Source: Cyanobium sp. WAJ14-Wanaka (GTDB taxonomy: Bacteria; Cyanobacteriota; Cyanobacteriia; PCC-6307; Cyanobiaceae). From it: 64,000 nt of DNA. Of this stretch, positions 7,841 through 16,564 are shown piece by piece (positions within the stretch are counted from its first letter, which is position 1; each line of letters starts with the position of its first letter). A model generated the notes under the pieces. That model did no database searches. It was not told the origin of the DNA and worked only from the letters and a program-made list of their open reading frames with translations. The stretch covers positions 248,001-312,000 of the forward strand of contig NZ_JAGQAZ010000001.1 in the NCBI RefSeq assembly GCF_024345375.1. The letters run 5' to 3'. Made by a program: the position numbers and the translations under genes.

Positions 7841-8961
7841 CTTTGCGCAAATCTGTCGGGCATAAACCCCAATCTGTCGGGCATAAACCCCAATCCGTGG
7901 GCCATAAACCCCTAATAATTAAAAGTGACCTGCGCCTGGCCCTCGCCGTGGGCCTATCTGCCGGTCTACTAATAACATTAGGATTGCCCTATCCGTATTA
8001 CGGGCCGATGGCGGTGGGTGCCGCCCTGGGCGGCACGCTGGGGGCAAGTCGCATCGCCTCGATTCAACGGATGCAGGGCACCCTGTTGGGAGGGGTGATT
8101 GTATTTATCAGCTACTCCACCTTGGCGCAGGCCGTGCCATTACCCGTTGGGGTGGGCGTGGCGCTTGCCTCCACCCGGCTCTTTGGAGGTGCGTTGGGCT
8201 TGCTATCTGGCTACAAGGTGGCCGGATTGGTGGTGGCGATGGGATGGACCATTCATGCCGGCAACCTTGACAGCTGGATCCCATACCGCCTGGTCGACAC
8301 CTTGGTGGGGGTGTTGGTTGCCCTTTTGGTGGTGGGGGCATTTTGGCCTAGCAGGGCCTTGGATCAGCACGGGGCCATCTCTAAGCAGCTCCTCAATGAT
8401 TTTGCTGAGGCCTTTAGGGAGCGAGCCCAATTGCTTAGGCGGGGCGATGAACTGAATGCCGATACACGTATCACCACCCGCAACCAGCTGTTGAATAAAA
8501 TTGTTCAAATACAGGCAAAACGGCCAGAGGCATTGGTCGAGCTGGGTGAAGATCGCACTGGCCAACTACTGACTCGCCTCTGGGATTTGGAGGAGCAACT
8601 TTTCAGTGAAATGATCTCGATCTATCGCACCCTGTTGCGGCTCCCGCCCGTTCCGCATTCCAGCCCTGCCTTGCAAAAATTGGTGGGTGCTGAGGCGGAG
8701 CTGTTTGATGCGGTGTCTGCGCGGTTGGAGCTCTGGTCTAAGCATTGGCCTGGCGGCTCGGGCTTGGGGCGGATCTTGGCCGATCAATCCAGTCTTCACT
8801 TAAGTCAGGAAAGGTTAGAGGCGGCGGAAGCAGATGTCTTTGATGATCCCGCTGCCATGGCAGTGCTGCTATCCAGTACTGGGGGCCGGCGCGCCATGGC
8901 CTGCCACCAGTTGCTCAATGTGGTGGCGTCGTTTGAAGATGCTTGGCTGGCAACTTTCTAG
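7837..8961 (+). CDS. FUSC-family membrane protein (second of the pair) with N-terminal repeats
   Basis: A 374-aa membrane protein related to the one at 2912 (shared LDSWIPYRLVDTLVG and FWPSRALD motifs). GTG at 7837 overlaps the previous stop. The first ~25 residues are three copies of SVGHKPQ encoded by 21-bp tandem repeats; membrane helices follow from about residue 30, and a soluble helical domain from about 170. A start downstream of the repeats cannot be excluded. Together with 6851 it looks like a two-subunit FUSC transporter. Confidence 0.7.
   Translation: MTLRKSVGHKPQSVGHKPQSVGHKPLIIKSDLRLALAVGLSAGLLITLGLPYPYYGPMAVGAALGGTLGASRIASIQRMQGTLLGGVIVFISYSTLAQAVPLPVGVGVALASTRLFGGALGLLSGYKVAGLVVAMGWTIHAGNLDSWIPYRLVDTLVGVLVALLVVGAFWPSRALDQHGAISKQLLNDFAEAFRERAQLLRRGDELNADTRITTRNQLLNKIVQIQAKRPEALVELGEDRTGQLLTRLWDLEEQLFSEMISIYRTLLRLPPVPHSSPALQKLVGAEAELFDAVSARLELWSKHWPGGSGLGRILADQSSLHLSQERLEAAEADVFDDPAAMAVLLSSTGGRRAMACHQLLNVVASFEDAWLATF
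7854..7916 (+). repeat. Three 21-bp tandem repeats at the start of a FUSC gene
   Basis: Three consecutive copies of a 21-bp unit (core CTGTCGGGCATAAACCCC, third copy with two changes). They are in frame and code for SVGHKPQ repeats immediately after the GTG start. Confidence 0.85.
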
Positions 8962-9019
8962 GTTTAAAGCAGCATCCCAACTGGTCTAAGTTGGGTTGGC
9001 CAAAGCCTGATTATTTTCC

Positions 9020-9448
9020 ATGGCCCACACCATTGCCCGTTCCCTAATGGTCTCAGCGCTGGGATCCGCCTTGGCTTTGTCAGGGGCGGCTCTGCCAGCT
9101 CGAGCCTATTGGTATGGCTATGGATGGGGAGTTGAGCATCCGGCGGGGTGCTGGGGAGGCCCCTGCTGGAATCGCCCCGCCCTGGTGGTATCACCCGCGC
9201 CTGTTGTGGTGGAGCCCGTGATCAACCCTGCTCCCGGAGTTATCGGCGCTGCCACGATTTGCACCAACTTCCAGAACGTGATCCTGCGCACCGGGCCGAA
9301 TCAGAACTTTGCGGTTGAGGCAGTGTTGGCTAATGGAACGCCCATAAATGTCCTTAGAAATCAGCTAAACGGCCTGGGCCAGGCTTGGAGCCTGGTGCAG
9401 GTATGGGGTTTCCAGGGTTTTGTGCCAAGCGGTCACATTTGCTCCTGA
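9020..9448 (+). CDS. Secreted SH3-like domain protein
   Basis: A 142-aa exported protein. A signal peptide ends near LPARA, followed by a Tyr/Gly/Trp-rich stretch (YWYGYGWG, CWGGPCW) and a Pro/Val-rich spacer. The C-terminal bacterial SH3-like domain has the usual pattern: LRTGPNQNFAVEAVLANGTPINVL...WSLVQVWGFQGFVPSGHIC. SH3b domains commonly bind cell-wall or protein ligands; no enzymatic motif is present. It stands alone, converging with the LCP gene 1 bp away. Confidence 0.75.
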   Translation: MAHTIARSLMVSALGSALALSGAALPARAYWYGYGWGVEHPAGCWGGPCWNRPALVVSPAPVVVEPVINPAPGVIGAATICTNFQNVILRTGPNQNFAVEAVLANGTPINVLRNQLNGLGQAWSLVQVWGFQGFVPSGHICS

Positions 9449-9449
9449 G

Positions 9450-10364
9450 TTAAAAGAGAAATTTGTAGCGATCCGCGTTGGGATCGGTTTCGGCGGCTGA
9501 GCTGCTGGGCTTGGGCCATTCCGCATCCCAATAGCTCAGGCCATCTCGGTAAAAGGGGCGCCCGCCCAACCGCTTGGTTTCGAGGTGGGTGGTCCCCATG
9601 GCGGTGATCAGTCCACCCAATTCCATGGGCCCCAGGTCGGTTTTAAGGTCCTTGCCTGCGGCACTCAATAGGATTGGCAGCCGCACAATCTGCTCGGGAC
9701 GGGTCAGTTTTTGGAAAAGGGCGCGCAGGGCAATTTGCTGGCGTTCGATGCGGCCAATGTCGCCCATTTCATCGTGGCGGAAGCGCAGGAAACCCTCCAG
9801 TTCGCGACCTTTTAGCCGCTGGACTCCGGGTTGAAGATCGATATATAGACCCTGGCTGTTGTCTACGTAATACATTCGCTTTGGCACATCCACATCGATG
9901 CCGCCAATGGCATCAGCCATCCTTCTGATCGATGCCAGATTGACCAAAATGTGGTGGCTAATTGGCCGGCCGAGCTTGCGGGAAAGTTCGCGCTTTAGGA
10001 GATCTACACCGCCGAGGCTATAGAGAGAATTGATCTTATTGGGCCCATATCCCTCTGCTTCGATATAGGAATCACGGGGTACTTGGATGATTCTGGTGGT
10101 GTCGCCATCCACCCTCAATGCCGCAATTACATCGGTATTGCCGCCGCCCACATCTGTGCCAACTAGCAGGATGTCCTGGCTGCCAATGCCGGTCCAGGCG
10201 GTAAAGGGATTGACCAGGCCAGGATTGTTGAGCCCCTTGCCGTTTAGCAGGTTGGAGAGGGGTTCCGCCAGCACCAGGCCACCGCCCAGGCCTATGGCAA
10301 TGGCCAGCAAAACGGGCCCGCGCTTCGCACGCTTTCGGCGGCGCTTGGCCTGGCTACTCTTCAT
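9450..10364 (-). CDS. LytR-CpsA-Psr (LCP) family cell-envelope phosphotransferase
   Basis: Predicted membrane-anchored enzyme attaching polyprenyl-linked glycopolymers to peptidoglycan, 304 aa. A basic N-terminus is followed by one membrane segment at about 16-35. The LCP domain has the diagnostic motifs DILLVGTD, TDVIAALRVD, IIQVPRDSY, GPNKINSLYSLGG, RFRHDEMGDIGRIERQQ. The Arg and Asp residues that bind the pyrophosphate lipid are present. ATG at 10364 was preferred over an upstream GTG-type start that would add an unlikely leader. Close downstream of the ABC exporter, 10 bp apart. Confidence 0.9.
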   Translation of the reverse strand: MKSSQAKRRRKRAKRGPVLLAIAIGLGGGLVLAEPLSNLLNGKGLNNPGLVNPFTAWTGIGSQDILLVGTDVGGGNTDVIAALRVDGDTTRIIQVPRDSYIEAEGYGPNKINSLYSLGGVDLLKRELSRKLGRPISHHILVNLASIRRMADAIGGIDVDVPKRMYYVDNSQGLYIDLQPGVQRLKGRELEGFLRFRHDEMGDIGRIERQQIALRALFQKLTRPEQIVRLPILLSAAGKDLKTDLGPMELGGLITAMGTTHLETKRLGGRPFYRDGLSYWDAEWPKPSSSAAETDPNADRYKFLF

Positions 10365-10374
10365 TGCTGAAAAC

Positions 10375-12183
10375 CTAGTCCACCAGCATTTCGTCAGGGC
10401 GTAGGCCCGCCTGTACCCGCCAGAGATTGGCATAGGCCCCCTGCTGGCGAATCAGGGACTCGTGGCTGCCGCTTTCCACAATTTGGCCGTTCTCCATCAC
10501 CACAATTCGATCTGCGTGGCGCACGGTGCTGAGGCGGTGGGCGATCACCAGGGTGGTGCGGGTGGCCGTAATTCGCTCCAGGGAACGCTGGATTGCGGCT
10601 TCGGTTTCGTTATCTACCGCTGCGGTGGCTTCATCCAGTACCAGCACTGGCGGGTCCTTGAGGATGGCCCGGGCCAGGGCAATGCGTTGGCGTTGGCCAC
10701 CGGAGAGCCGTTGGCCCCTTTCTCCCACCACCGTGTCGTAACCCTCGGGCAGGTCTTCAATGAAGCTGGCGGCTTCGGCGGCCTCAGCAGCTGCTTCGAT
10801 GGCAGCCCTGGGGGCTTCGAAACTGCCGTAGGCAATGTTTTCGGCCACGCTGCCGTGGAACAAAAACACCTCCTGGCTCACCAGGCCAATCGAACGGCGC
10901 AGGTCGGCGAGGCGCAGATTTTCGATCGGTTGTTCATCTAGATAGATGGCCCCAGCCTGGATTTCATAAAGCCTGAGCAGCAGCTTCACGATCGTGCTCT
11001 TGCCCGAGCCGGTGGCGCCCACAATCCCCACGGTGCTGCCGGCGGGAATTTCTAAATTGAAGTTCTGCAGCAGGGTTTCGCGGCCGTCGTAGGCGAAATT
11101 GACCGCCTCAAAGCGCAGGCTGCCCCGCACCTGATGGGGCGCCAGGGTGGCCTGGCCACTGGGTATGCGGATGGGGCTGTCGAGCAGGTCCAACACCCGG
11201 GTGGTCGAGGCCATCGCCCGCTGGTAATCATCCAGGGTTCGCCCCAGGGTGGTGAGCGGCCAGAGCAGCCTTTGGGTGATGAAAATCAAAAAGCTGTAAG
11301 TGCCGATGGCGATGTCCCCTCGCCAGGCCTGGAGGCCACCGATCACCAGGATGGCGATAAAGGCAAACAGGATTGCGAAACGAATCAGGGGCACAAATGC
11401 CGCAGAGAGGCGAATCGCCCGGCCGTTGCTGAGTCGATAGGCCTGGCTCTGCTGGCCGAGGCGGTTTAGTTCCCAGGCCTCTGCCGCATAGCTCTTGATC
11501 GTGAGCATGCCGCCCAGGTTGTTGCTCAAAAGGCTGGCCAGGTCGCCGGAGCGCTCCCGCACTTCCCGGTAGCGGGGTGCGAGCTTGTTTTGAAAACGCA
11601 GCGATCCCCAGAGAATTACGGGAATCGGCAGGAAGGAAACCCCTGCCACGGTGGGGGAGAGCACCACCATGGCCCCACCCACGGCCAGCACGGTGGTGAC
11701 CAGCTGCAGGATTTCATTGGCCCCTTGATCCAGGAAGCGCTCCAGCTGGTTGATGTCGTCGTTGAGGATCGCCAGCAGTTGGCCCGTGCTGCCCCGCTCG
11801 AAGAAGGCCATCTCCAGCTGCTGCAAATGGTCGTAGGCCTCAAGCCGCAGCTCGTGTTGCACGGTTTGGGCAAGGTTGCGCCAGAGCAGGGCGTAGAGGT
11901 ATTCGAATAGGGATTCGCCGCTCCAGATCACAAACGAGAGCCCGGCCAGCACCGCCAGCTGACCTGGCACCGACTGGACGCCAAAGGCCGCCAGCCAGGA
12001 GTTGTTTTGCTTGACCACCACATCCACGGCCAGGCCAATCAGCACCGGTGGAGCCAGATCCAACAGCTTGTTGACCACCGAGCAGCTGGCCGCCAGCCAG
12101 ACCAGCCGTCGGTGCGGACGCAGGCTTGTAAGCAGGCGCTGTAGGGCTGGCCTCTCCAGTTGCTGGTGGTTGGACGCTGACAC
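10375..12183 (-). CDS. ABC transporter, fused permease and ATPase (exporter type)
   Basis: Half-transporter of the MsbA/multidrug exporter class, 602 aa. Six membrane helices lie in the first ~320 residues, followed by the nucleotide-binding domain: Walker A VGATGSGKSTIVKLL, Q-loop region GLVSQEVFLF, signature LSGGQRQRIALARA, Walker B VLVLDEATAAVD, H-loop VIAHRLSTVRHAD. It would act as a dimer in the plasma membrane; the substrate is unknown. GTG at 12183 gives the expected length. Confidence 0.92.
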   Translation of the reverse strand: MSASNHQQLERPALQRLLTSLRPHRRLVWLAASCSVVNKLLDLAPPVLIGLAVDVVVKQNNSWLAAFGVQSVPGQLAVLAGLSFVIWSGESLFEYLYALLWRNLAQTVQHELRLEAYDHLQQLEMAFFERGSTGQLLAILNDDINQLERFLDQGANEILQLVTTVLAVGGAMVVLSPTVAGVSFLPIPVILWGSLRFQNKLAPRYREVRERSGDLASLLSNNLGGMLTIKSYAAEAWELNRLGQQSQAYRLSNGRAIRLSAAFVPLIRFAILFAFIAILVIGGLQAWRGDIAIGTYSFLIFITQRLLWPLTTLGRTLDDYQRAMASTTRVLDLLDSPIRIPSGQATLAPHQVRGSLRFEAVNFAYDGRETLLQNFNLEIPAGSTVGIVGATGSGKSTIVKLLLRLYEIQAGAIYLDEQPIENLRLADLRRSIGLVSQEVFLFHGSVAENIAYGSFEAPRAAIEAAAEAAEAASFIEDLPEGYDTVVGERGQRLSGGQRQRIALARAILKDPPVLVLDEATAAVDNETEAAIQRSLERITATRTTLVIAHRLSTVRHADRIVVMENGQIVESGSHESLIRQQGAYANLWRVQAGLRPDEMLVD

Positions 12184-12331
12184 GCTGGCGCTGGATCGTT
12201 GCTTGGCAGTCTGGGCCTAGGCGGTTTTTGTGGAGAAGCTTGAAGCCAATCCGAAGAGAGTATTTGGTTGGGACCCCAGGCCCGAGGATGGGACCAATGT
12301 CAGCAAATCCTGATTTTTGGAGTCTTGAGCC

Positions 12332-12565
12332 ATGGGGGTCGCTAGCAACTCGGCTTTCGCCCCTTCCCTGCCGGCGGCCTGGAGCTTGGCCTGGTGTGAA
12401 GACGGGGAGCTGGCCCAGCAGGATCGCTTTGATCTTTTGCAAACCCTTGTGGCCACCGAGTCCCACGAGGTCCAGGTGGGCTTGATCGTGGCCCTCGAAA
12501 CCCTTGGGGTAGGCCTAAATGCCACCGTGGCGATCACGGCGGCATCGACTGCGCTCTGCGCCTAG
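12332..12565 (+). CDS. Small hypothetical protein
   Basis: A 77-aa ORF with ATG start, in the gap between two minus-strand genes. Acidic middle (WCEDGELAQQDRFDLLQTLVATESHEV) and a hydrophobic Ala/Thr-rich end. No domain is recognised. It is accepted because it fills an otherwise empty gap and has protein-like composition, but it could be spurious. Confidence 0.4.
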   Translation: MGVASNSAFAPSLPAAWSLAWCEDGELAQQDRFDLLQTLVATESHEVQVGLIVALETLGVGLNATVAITAASTALCA

Positions 12566-12590
12566 GTCTGCCCCATTTCCTAGGCAGGCC

Positions 12591-14444
12591 CTATTCAGCT
12601 AGGCGGGTGATCTGCAGGGCTTTGTTCATCACCCTCAGTTGACGCAGGCCCTGGAAGACATCGTCGGGCATGCCCTTGGGCAGGTCCACGGTGCTGTGGG
12701 TGTCGAAGATCTGAATGCGGCCAATCGAGCGGCCGGTTATGCCAGCTTCATTGGCGATCGCGCCAACAATGTTGCCGGGCTTGATGCGGTCTCTCCAGCC
12801 CACTTCGACGCGGAAGCGCTCCATGTGATCTTCCGGCGGGCCCATCGGGCGCTCGCCGCGGGGACCCCTGCCCCCATCCCGGCCCCCATCACGACCTCCG
12901 TCCCGGCCCCCATCCCTGCCCATTTCGCGGCCGCCATCACGGCCGAATTCCCTGCCGCCATCGCGGGAGCGGCTAGGACCGTTTTGACGCACCTGGTCGA
13001 AGTTGTCTTCGCCCTGGATCAGCAGGGGTTTGCCAGCCAGGCTGAGCTCCAGGGCCGCCAGGGCGAGCTGCTCAGGGCTGCAGGACTGCTCCTGGCCAAC
13101 CCTTTGCAGGATCTCGCTGAGGAGGGCCAACTCTTCGGTGCTGCTGCTCGGGGTTTGCAGGTTTTCCGTGAGCTTGCTGCGCAGGCGATCGAGCCTGTTT
13201 TGGTTGATGGTGGCGTTATTGGGCACATCCATCGGTTCGATGGCCTTGCCTACGGCCCGCTCCATGCCCCCTAGGAAGCGGCGCTCCCGGGGGGTGAGGA
13301 AGAGGATCGCGTCACCGGTGCGGCCAGCCCGACCGGTGCGGCCGATGCGGTGCACATAGGCCTCCGAATCGAAGGGGATGTCGTAGTTGATCACCAGGCT
13401 GATGCGTTCCACATCCAGGCCCCGAGCTGCCACGTCGGTGGCCACCAGCACCTCCAGTTGGCCCTGGCGAAGCCGCTCGATCGTGCGCTCCCGTTGGGCC
13501 TGGGGCACGTCGCCGTTGAGAACGGCAACGTCGTAGCCGTGTTGCTCCAGGGATTCGGCCACCGACATGGTGATCGCCTTGGTGCGGGCAAAAATAATTA
13601 CCCCCTCACTGCGTTCTGACTCCAGCACCCGCTCCAGGGCCGCCAGCTTGTGCGGTGCATGGACCATCAGATAGCGCTGACGGATGAGGCTGGCGTCTGA
13701 CGCCTTCTGCTTGATCGTTACCTCGGCGGGGGAATTGAGGTATTTCTGGGAAATGCGCCGAATTTCGTTGGGCATGGTGGCTGAAAACAGCACCACCTGA
13801 CGTTTCTCGGGCAGCTGGGTCAACACCCACTCGACGTCGTCGATGAAGCCCATCCGCAGCATTTCATCTGCCTCGTCGAGGACAAGGGCCCGCAGGGAAG
13901 AGAGATCGAGGGTGCCCTGCCGCATGTGGTCCATCACCCGGCCTGGGGTGCCGACCACAACCTGTACGCCGCGGCGCAATTGATGGATTTGGTCGCGAAA
14001 ATCGGCACCGCCGTAGATCGCTAGAACCCTCACATGGGGCAGGTGGGCGGCATAGCTGTTGAAGGCTTCTGCCACCTGTAGGGCCAGTTCCCGGGTGGGG
14101 GCCAGCACCAGCACCTGGGGTTTGCGTTGTTCGGGATCGAGGGCCGCCAGCATTGGCAGGGCAAAGGCTGCCGTTTTGCCGGTGCCTGTCTGGGCTTGGC
14201 CCACCAGATCGCGGCCAAGCATCAGCTCGGGAATGGCAGCCTTTTGGATCGGTGAAGGCTCCTGATAGCCAACATCGACCAGGGCCTTCATCAATTCAGG
14301 GCCAAAGCCAAAACGGCTAAAACCGGCCGCAGCCCCTACGGCTGGGGCTGGCAAAGATGAGGTCGACTCGCTATCAAGTCGCGCATCAACATCGACGGCA
14401 CAGCCAAGGCTGCCGCCATTAGAAATTTCGGTCACGGGATTCAA
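12591..14444 (-). CDS. DEAD-box ATP-dependent RNA helicase (CsdA/DeaD-like)
   Basis: RNA helicase, 617 aa, that unwinds RNA duplexes; in cyanobacteria such enzymes are linked to redox and cold responses. After a ~40-residue leader: Q motif, Walker A AQTGTGKT, PTRELALQ, GTPGRVMDH, DEADEM, SAT, then domain 2 with ATDVAARGLD and HRIGRTGRAGR. A low-complexity linker of RDGG units (about 500-535) connects to a C-terminal DbpA-type RNA-binding domain (VGWRDRIKPGNIVGAIANE). TTG at 14444 or an in-frame GTG three codons later may be the start. Confidence 0.92.
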   Translation of the reverse strand: MNPVTEISNGGSLGCAVDVDARLDSESTSSLPAPAVGAAAGFSRFGFGPELMKALVDVGYQEPSPIQKAAIPELMLGRDLVGQAQTGTGKTAAFALPMLAALDPEQRKPQVLVLAPTRELALQVAEAFNSYAAHLPHVRVLAIYGGADFRDQIHQLRRGVQVVVGTPGRVMDHMRQGTLDLSSLRALVLDEADEMLRMGFIDDVEWVLTQLPEKRQVVLFSATMPNEIRRISQKYLNSPAEVTIKQKASDASLIRQRYLMVHAPHKLAALERVLESERSEGVIIFARTKAITMSVAESLEQHGYDVAVLNGDVPQAQRERTIERLRQGQLEVLVATDVAARGLDVERISLVINYDIPFDSEAYVHRIGRTGRAGRTGDAILFLTPRERRFLGGMERAVGKAIEPMDVPNNATINQNRLDRLRSKLTENLQTPSSSTEELALLSEILQRVGQEQSCSPEQLALAALELSLAGKPLLIQGEDNFDQVRQNGPSRSRDGGREFGRDGGREMGRDGGRDGGRDGGRDGGRGPRGERPMGPPEDHMERFRVEVGWRDRIKPGNIVGAIANEAGITGRSIGRIQIFDTHSTVDLPKGMPDDVFQGLRQLRVMNKALQITRLAE

Positions 14445-14526
14445 TTGGGCCTGCTTAATTGGCCGAGTTGTTCCTTAAACGCAGGCCGGCAGATACCCAA
14501 TGGAAGAGAAGAATCAGGGCTTGTTT

Positions 14527-14544
14527 TGCAATCTGCGGATTGCA
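14527..14544. promoter_or_regulatory. Hairpin in the helicase 5' leader
   Basis: TGCAATC-TGCG-GATTGCA, a perfect 7-bp stem with a 4-nt loop, about 85 bp upstream of the helicase start. It could be a leader structure of the helicase mRNA or a processing site after the cupin gene. There is no T-run on either strand, so a simple intrinsic terminator is not supported. Confidence 0.35.
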
Positions 14545-14587
14545 CCCTGGTCTTATGAAAACTGCCCTGCCCTTGAAAAGGGTGGAT

Positions 14588-14971
14588 TCAAATCTTATCA
14601 CTCGGCATCCGGCCAAAGTCATCGGCCAGCCGTTCGATGTCGTCCTCCCGCAGCTCGATGCCGCGCTGCACTTCCACGATCAGTAGGTCCTGGCTGCCGG
14701 CACTGGCCCGATGGATGGCGCCAACGGGAATGAAAACCGTGGTGCCGGCCCTGGCCTCCAGGTTGGTGTCGGCCACCTGCAAGCTGCCATTGCCAGCTAC
14801 CACCACCCAGTGCTCGCAGCGATGGCGGTGGCGTTGCAGGCTGATGCGGGCGCCACTGCGTATCAACAGGCGCTTGACCAAATAGCCCTCTTCATTGCCT
14901 GGCCCTTGGCCACTCCCCAGGCTTTCAAACCAGCCCCAGGGCCGTTCAATTCGGTTGCCAATTGAATCCAT
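14588..14971 (-). CDS. Mannose-6-phosphate isomerase type II-like cupin
   Basis: A 127-aa single-domain cupin matching the C-terminal isomerase part of bifunctional ManC/GMP proteins: ERPWGWFES, YLVKRLLIRSGARISLQRHRHRCEHWVVVAG, FIPVGAIHRASA, and LREDDIERLADDFGR at the end. The HRHR...E and H metal ligands are present. It would interconvert fructose-6-P and mannose-6-P for sugar nucleotides. The nucleotidyltransferase domain is absent, so it is a stand-alone isomerase. 6 bp upstream is the recD stop. Confidence 0.85.
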   Translation of the reverse strand: MDSIGNRIERPWGWFESLGSGQGPGNEEGYLVKRLLIRSGARISLQRHRHRCEHWVVVAGNGSLQVADTNLEARAGTTVFIPVGAIHRASAGSQDLLIVEVQRGIELREDDIERLADDFGRMPSDKI

Positions 14972-14977
14972 ACAGCC

Positions 14978-16564
14978 CTAGCTCGGGGTGATCAGCACTG
15001 CGTGATCTTTGGCCCTGGTAAGGGCTGTGTAAAGCAGGCGCTGGTTAGGACGCCCCGTGTCACTTAGTAGAACCCATACCTCGCTGGCTTCGCTGCCCTG
15101 GGCCTTGTGCACGGTTAGGGCGAAGGCGGGCTGGACGCCAGGCAGTTGGGCCGGGTGAACCCAAATTGGCAGGCCATCCCCATGGCTTGCAAAGAGCAAT
15201 TGGCGCCTGCCCCCGTGCTCCGCCACCAGGCCCAGATCGCCGTTGGCCAGGCCGAGCTCGTCGCGGTTCTGCTGGCAGAGCACCGGAGTGCCCAGGGGCC
15301 AGCGCTGGGCACCAGCTAAGAGGGCTTCCCCCAATAGGGCGCGGTGGATTTCGTCCACACCCCAGCGGCCACGCCGCACCGGACTGAGCACCAGCAGGTT
15401 GGCCAGCAGGGCCAGCAGCTTTTCAGGGTTGGAGGTTTTTTGATCACTGGCTAGCTTTTCCAGCTGCCTTTGGTGGCTGCGCAAACGCAACAGCAGCTCG
15501 GCAGGCAGGGATCTGGTTGATGTCCGCTGCCAGCGCAGGTTGGCGGTGCCATCCAATGAGGCCAGCAGGGCGGCCGTTTGATCAGGTAGGCCAGTGTCAT
15601 CAGTCAGGCCAGTGGCTAGAGGTGTGCTCTCCTGCCGCAGGCTGGCGGCCACCTCGGCGATGGCTCCGTTGTTGCGGTAGGTGGTGGTTAGGCGGATCGC
15701 CGCGGCTCCGAGGGCCTGGCGATGGGCGCCTGAATCGAGTTCCAGCAGCACGGAGCCCGCCCCCACCGGCGCCAGTTGGGCCCCGTCGCCCACCAGCACC
15801 AACCGAGCCGGACTGGGCAGGGCCTCCAGCAGGGCTGCCATTAGGTCCAGGTCCACCATCGAGACCTCATCCACCACCACCAAATCCAGGGCTAGGGGAT
15901 TGCGGCGATTGCGCCGGAAGCCCTCACCATGGCTTTCCAGCAGGCGATGCAGGGTGCTGCAGGGAAACCCAGCTGCAGCCGCCTTGAGCCGACCGGCGGC
16001 CTTGCCGGTGGGGGCCGCCAGGTGGATCCGGCATTCGGGTTGTTGGGCCCTGACGGCAGCCAACATCGCCACCACCGTGCTGGTTTTGCCCGTGCCCGGC
16101 CCCCCCTCAAGCAGCACCAACTGGTGTTCGAGCACTGCCCTCACCGCCCTTAGCTGCTGGGGATCTGGCTGCTGGGAGTTGTTTGCCAGGGCTGGTTTGG
16201 AAGCCTTCTCTTCTGGTTTGCCCTGGACGCTCAAGGCTGTCTGGGCCCGTTCCACCAGTTGGTCCAGCACGGATCGACGCTGTTGCTGCCAGCGGCGCCA
16301 GAGCAGCTGGTCTGCCTCCACCACGAGCGGCCCATCGGGCTCCCGGGCCAGGGGTGAGGCCAGCAGGGCCTGAAGGTGGGCAGCCGATGGCAGGGGGATC
16401 GCCAACTCCCCAGCTGCCAAGGCGGTGGTGAGGGCTTCAATCAGCTCAGCCACCAGGGGGCCTGGCCCGCCGCCATGGAGCCGGGGTAGGGCTTCACTGA
16501 GGGCGTTGGCGAGCGGGCTAACCCAGCTGGCCTGTTCGCTGCTGCCCTGTTCGAACCGGTTCAT
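14978..16564 (-). CDS. recD: Exodeoxyribonuclease V subunit alpha RecD
   Basis: The 5'-3' helicase subunit of RecBCD, 528 aa, somewhat short for the family. Walker A LEGGPGTGKTSTVVAML at about 154, LAAPTGKAAGRL, DEVSMVDLDLMAAL, GDGAQLAPVGAG, and the C-terminal UvrD-like HKAQGSEASEVWVLL and LLYTALTRAK motifs are all present. It overlaps the recB stop (ATGA). Acts with RecB and RecC on double-strand DNA ends. Confidence 0.92.
   Translation of the reverse strand: MNRFEQGSSEQASWVSPLANALSEALPRLHGGGPGPLVAELIEALTTALAAGELAIPLPSAAHLQALLASPLAREPDGPLVVEADQLLWRRWQQQRRSVLDQLVERAQTALSVQGKPEEKASKPALANNSQQPDPQQLRAVRAVLEHQLVLLEGGPGTGKTSTVVAMLAAVRAQQPECRIHLAAPTGKAAGRLKAAAAGFPCSTLHRLLESHGEGFRRNRRNPLALDLVVVDEVSMVDLDLMAALLEALPSPARLVLVGDGAQLAPVGAGSVLLELDSGAHRQALGAAAIRLTTTYRNNGAIAEVAASLRQESTPLATGLTDDTGLPDQTAALLASLDGTANLRWQRTSTRSLPAELLLRLRSHQRQLEKLASDQKTSNPEKLLALLANLLVLSPVRRGRWGVDEIHRALLGEALLAGAQRWPLGTPVLCQQNRDELGLANGDLGLVAEHGGRRQLLFASHGDGLPIWVHPAQLPGVQPAFALTVHKAQGSEASEVWVLLSDTGRPNQRLLYTALTRAKDHAVLITPS

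Noticed and set aside
14570-14582. CCCTT-GAA-AAGGG as terminator of the cupin gene
   Set aside because: Short stem and no T-run on the minus strand; position alone is weak support.
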